DNA of 64,000 bases from Candidatus Cloacimonas sp. (GTDB taxonomy: Bacteria; Cloacimonadota; Cloacimonadia; Cloacimonadales; Cloacimonadaceae): NCBI GenBank assembly GCA_023227825.1, contig JALOCJ010000002.1, positions 124,001 through 188,000 on the forward strand, written 5' to 3'. Of the stretch, positions 61,820 to 64,000 are shown one piece after another (position 1 is the first letter of the stretch; every line of letters starts with the position of its first letter). Under the pieces are notes generated by a model, which did no database searches, was not told the origin of the DNA, and was given only the letters and a program-made list of their open reading frames with translations. A program made the position numbers and the translations under genes.

Positions 61820-63019
61820 TTATATTACCTCATTTATCTTATTTAGCTTAAGCTTAAGTCGTTCAATGCGTTTTTCTGTATCAGCTACCTTTTTCTCATT
61901 AACGATTGGACGGCTAATCAAATAGGACTTTAATTTTTCGGCATTAACAAGTGCTTCCTTATAGCGTTTATAATATTTTTCCAGAATGATACAGGTCTCC
62001 TGCAGGGAAACAGGACAATCTAAGGAAGAAGCAATATTAAAACACTCAAAAGCAGAATCAATGTCCTTTTCCTTTTTATAAATAAAACCCAAGTCACGCA
62101 GCACATCTTTATCCACTATTCCAACCGAAAGCATATCCACTAAAATGTTTTTAGCAATGTCAATACGATTCTGGCTTTGATACAACATCGCCAAAGAATG
62201 ATAATCAATCCGATTGTCCATTCCCCCTTGAGGAGGGTAACTGACACTGTTACAAATAAGGGTAAAAAGGGCAGCCGTATGTAAAATGTCCGTGTGATTA
62301 TGTAAAAAAACCCTTTGCATAAGCTCCGGATTGCCATTTAACAAAAAACTGAAATAGGTCTGCGGAATTTCGCCTCCTTCAATATCCAGTTCTTTGTCTC
62401 TAATTTGACCCAGAATGTAAAACTCTATGGTTTCCAGGGCACAGGAAGGAAGTTTGTTTCTCCATAAACGACGGGCAAGATGAAGTAAATCCAGATGCTC
62501 CATTGCTCTTAAATTAAGCCAAATTTGATGATAGAGCAAACGGGATTCCAACACGGGAACATCAAAGGTCTTACCGTTAAAAGTAATCAGTAAGGACTTT
62601 TCGTTTATCAGTTCTATCAAGCGATCAAAAGAATTAACTTCCGCTTCAGGATCGGGTAAAAAAACCTGCTCCACAACAAAGCTCTCATTTATATAATACC
62701 CCAAACCAATCATAAAAGCAAAAATGCCGTTACTGCGTAATCCGGTGGTCTCCAAATCCAGAAAAAGGATATCTTCTTTTGTCCGTTCTTTGCTTTTATC
62801 TAAATTTGCCCAATTGAGAACAACCTCCGGCAGGATTTCAGGATAAAGAGGTAATCCCTCAATTTCTGTTTCCAGGGGATATGCTTTTTTAGTATAGAAA
62901 TAGGGGTCTTCCGGGTGAGCGGAAAATTCTCCTTCTATAGAATGTTTTAATGTTTCTCGTAATAGTTCTTTCAGTTCTGAGGTGTAAAACTCTCTATCCT
63001 GATTCATATCCTGTATCAT
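61820..63019 (-). CDS. YprB-like RNase H-fold 3'-5' exonuclease with TPR-like tail
   Basis: 399 residues. The exonuclease-like domain (about 80-270) has FLDLETTGL (Asp88, Glu90), LITFNGKTFDVP and HNHTDIL, the DEDD-type metal-binding pattern of the YprB family. The C-terminal part is helical, with TPR-like pairs (YQSQNRIDIAKNILVDML, AFECFNIASSL). Substrate unknown. AGAGG lies 7 nt before the ATG. A tandem 8-nt repeat array begins about 55 nt upstream of the start. Confidence 0.8.
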   Translation of the reverse strand: MIQDMNQDREFYTSELKELLRETLKHSIEGEFSAHPEDPYFYTKKAYPLETEIEGLPLYPEILPEVVLNWANLDKSKERTKEDILFLDLETTGLRSNGIFAFMIGLGYYINESFVVEQVFLPDPEAEVNSFDRLIELINEKSLLITFNGKTFDVPVLESRLLYHQIWLNLRAMEHLDLLHLARRLWRNKLPSCALETIEFYILGQIRDKELDIEGGEIPQTYFSFLLNGNPELMQRVFLHNHTDILHTAALFTLICNSVSYPPQGGMDNRIDYHSLAMLYQSQNRIDIAKNILVDMLSVGIVDKDVLRDLGFIYKKEKDIDSAFECFNIASSLDCPVSLQETCIILEKYYKRYKEALVNAEKLKSYLISRPIVNEKKVADTEKRIERLKLKLNKINEVI

Positions 63020-63072
63020 AATTTTCCTCTTCTAAACCAGAAAGTATAAATAGGTAGTTTTGTCAAGGGGGC

Positions 63073-63160
63073 AAGAGGTCGAGAGGTCAAGGGGTCAAGA
63101 GGTCGAGAGGTCGAGAGGTCAAGAGGTCGAGAGGTCGAGAGGTCGAGAGGTCAAGAGGTC
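63073..63160. repeat. 8-nt tandem array (RAGAGGTC x 11)
   Basis: Eleven in-phase units of GAGAGGTC or AAGAGGTC (one AAGGGGTC), then two imperfect units to 63177. Strictly purine-rich plus strand. Confidence 0.9.
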
Positions 63161-63190
63161 TATGAGGTCAAGAGGTTTGGATAAAAAGCT

Positions 63191-63253
63191 CTCTGCCCTC
63201 TGCCCTCTGCCCTCTGCCCTCTGCCCTCTGCCCTCCGCCCTCCGCTCTCTGCC
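63191..63253. repeat. 7-nt tandem array (CTCTGCC x 9)
   Basis: Nine units of CTCTGCC, two of them CTCCGC-variants, starting 14 nt after the 8-nt array. Pyrimidine-rich on the plus strand, so the two arrays could partly pair with each other. Confidence 0.9.
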
Positions 63254-63398
63254 CTCTCAACCATTTTCTTTGTATTTTACAATGCTCATCCTTTGTTTCC
63301 TTTTTCCCTTCAACATAACTATGGAAACTTCTTTCTGCTGAAAATCTCTGGACAAGAACAGCCCCTTCAAGATAATGAATAATAAAGGAACAAAGCAG

Positions 63399-64000
63399 AT
63401 GCATAACAAAGATAAAAAGCAGAAACATAGTCGTCTTAGAACCAGTTTTAAAACCTCCATAACGGAAGGTATTTTTGCTCAGATATACGGTAATCTTTCT
63501 GCCATCGGTTCTTCCTTTATAGTAAAGCTGATGGTAATTTTAGACGCTTCGCCAATGCATTACAGTTTGCTAAGTGCTATAGGTCAGGTTTCTGCCATTT
63601 GGCAACCTTTGGGAGTAGCTGTTACGCATAAACTGAAGGAACATAAATCTACCTGTATAAAAATAACTGCAATCGGGCGTTTTTTAACCATCTTTTTAGG
63701 GCTGTCTTTACTTTTTAATAATAAGTTACAGGGAATCTGGTTTGTGCTTATACTGCTTTTTTTCAGTGCCGGCTTACAATCTTTGGGAGCAAATATTTGG
63801 ATTGCCTGGATTAGTGATTTGATTCCTCTATCCTTACGGGGACGCTTTTTCTCCAGACGCAATCAAATTTTAATTGGAATTGGCTTAATAGTTAGCTACA
63901 TTTTCAGTTTTCATATAGACCTTTTTGAATCAGCCAAAGGTGCATTCAAACTTGGCTATATACACTTTTTGGGAGCGGAAAAATTCTTTCTGCCACAAAA
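63399..64000 (+). CDS. MFS-type transporter, 3'-truncated by the window edge
   Basis: Open from the ATG at 63399 to the end of the window (200 codons, no stop). AAAGGAAC precedes this ATG at good spacing; an in-frame ATG at 63375 lacks one. After a basic N-terminus come hydrophobic helices (LTIFLGLSLLF, IWFVLILLFFSAGLQSL) and SLRGRFFSRRNQ, the basic loop typical of major facilitator transporters, then IGIGLIVSYIFSF. Substrate unknown. The start of another family cannot be excluded from this part alone. Confidence 0.72.
   Translation, partial: MHNKDKKQKHSRLRTSFKTSITEGIFAQIYGNLSAIGSSFIVKLMVILDASPMHYSLLSAIGQVSAIWQPLGVAVTHKLKEHKSTCIKITAIGRFLTIFLGLSLLFNNKLQGIWFVLILLFFSAGLQSLGANIWIAWISDLIPLSLRGRFFSRRNQILIGIGLIVSYIFSFHIDLFESAKGAFKLGYIHFLGAEKFFLPQ

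Larger units (their letters stand above)
63020..63398. other. Divergent intergenic region with two microsatellites
   Basis: Lies between the divergent YprB-like and MFS genes. TTGACA (63066-63061, minus strand) borders an 8-nt array, and a 7-nt array follows. The open frame across the arrays is just repeat translation. Confidence 0.7.

Noticed and set aside
63060..63341. 93-codon plus-strand frame
   Set aside because: It is a translation of the 8-nt and 7-nt tandem arrays.

Overview
The window looks like a chromosomal segment of a Gram-negative, probably anaerobic, AT-rich bacterium of the Fibrobacteres-Chlorobi-Bacteroidetes neighbourhood, and the best guess is Candidatus Cloacimonadota (Cloacimonas-like). 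The clues are two GWxTD-domain proteins, a secreted propeller protein with a FlgD/T9SS-type C-terminal sorting domain, beta-propeller/Y_Y_Y sensors fused to SpoIIE phosphatases, LptB, a YjbH-like barrel, and an incomplete regulatory phosphotransferase system. The taxonomic call is inference from gene families only. No rRNA, tRNA, CRISPR array or intact insertion sequence was seen.

Layout. From 1 to 9.3 kb the plus strand carries a signalling cassette: a 5'-truncated membrane sensor with a PP2C/SpoIIE phosphatase, an ABCG-type transporter with TerB-like and FHA-like N-terminal regions, two single-domain cyclic-nucleotide-binding proteins, and a second full-length propeller/SpoIIE sensor. From 10.5 to 63 kb almost everything is on the minus strand. 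A 7-repeat SBBP propeller protein (10.6-12.2 kb) precedes a seven-gene operon (23.5 down to 12.7 kb) encoding a YjbH-like barrel, a 1,949-residue TPR protein, a small secreted protein, an ExbB/TolQ-type channel, two ExbD/TolR-type proteins (one lacking the protonatable Asp) and an AgmX/TonB-like coupler. This is read as a proton-driven envelope motor resembling the Glt/Agl gliding or Tol systems. yraN, two GWxTD genes and dnaE follow, then two GT4 glycosyltransferases, a type II restriction-modification pair and a PcfJ-like protein.

From 38 to 46.6 kb, transcription runs lptB-rpoN-lpdA-hpf-hprK-ptsH-ptsI-pgi, a PTSNtr-like regulatory cluster with no EII in view. Next come a short tRNA nucleotidyltransferase-like gene, hemW and lepB (47-49.8 kb). 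These are followed by nnr, a histidine kinase with a duplicated sensor module, mazG, an O-antigen ligase/polymerase, a Wzz-like chain-length protein, serS and tpiA (50.9-59.3 kb), then wrbA, a threonine aldolase, a YprB-like nuclease with TPR-like tail, and the first third of an MFS transporter running off the right edge.

The intergenic DNA is unusually structured. Each of the four gaps longer than 600 nt (9.3-10.6, 37.0-38.0, 49.8-50.9 and 59.3-59.9 kb) holds exactly one inverted-repeat element built from 11-nt phased units around a 3-nt centre. Unit sequence differs between elements but the architecture is kept. The same four gaps hold GGTTGA...TCAACC hairpins. Further hairpin or direct-repeat families occur in these and shorter gaps, and two of them reach into gene ends. 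Together with the motor operon, this repeat system is the most interesting content of the window.
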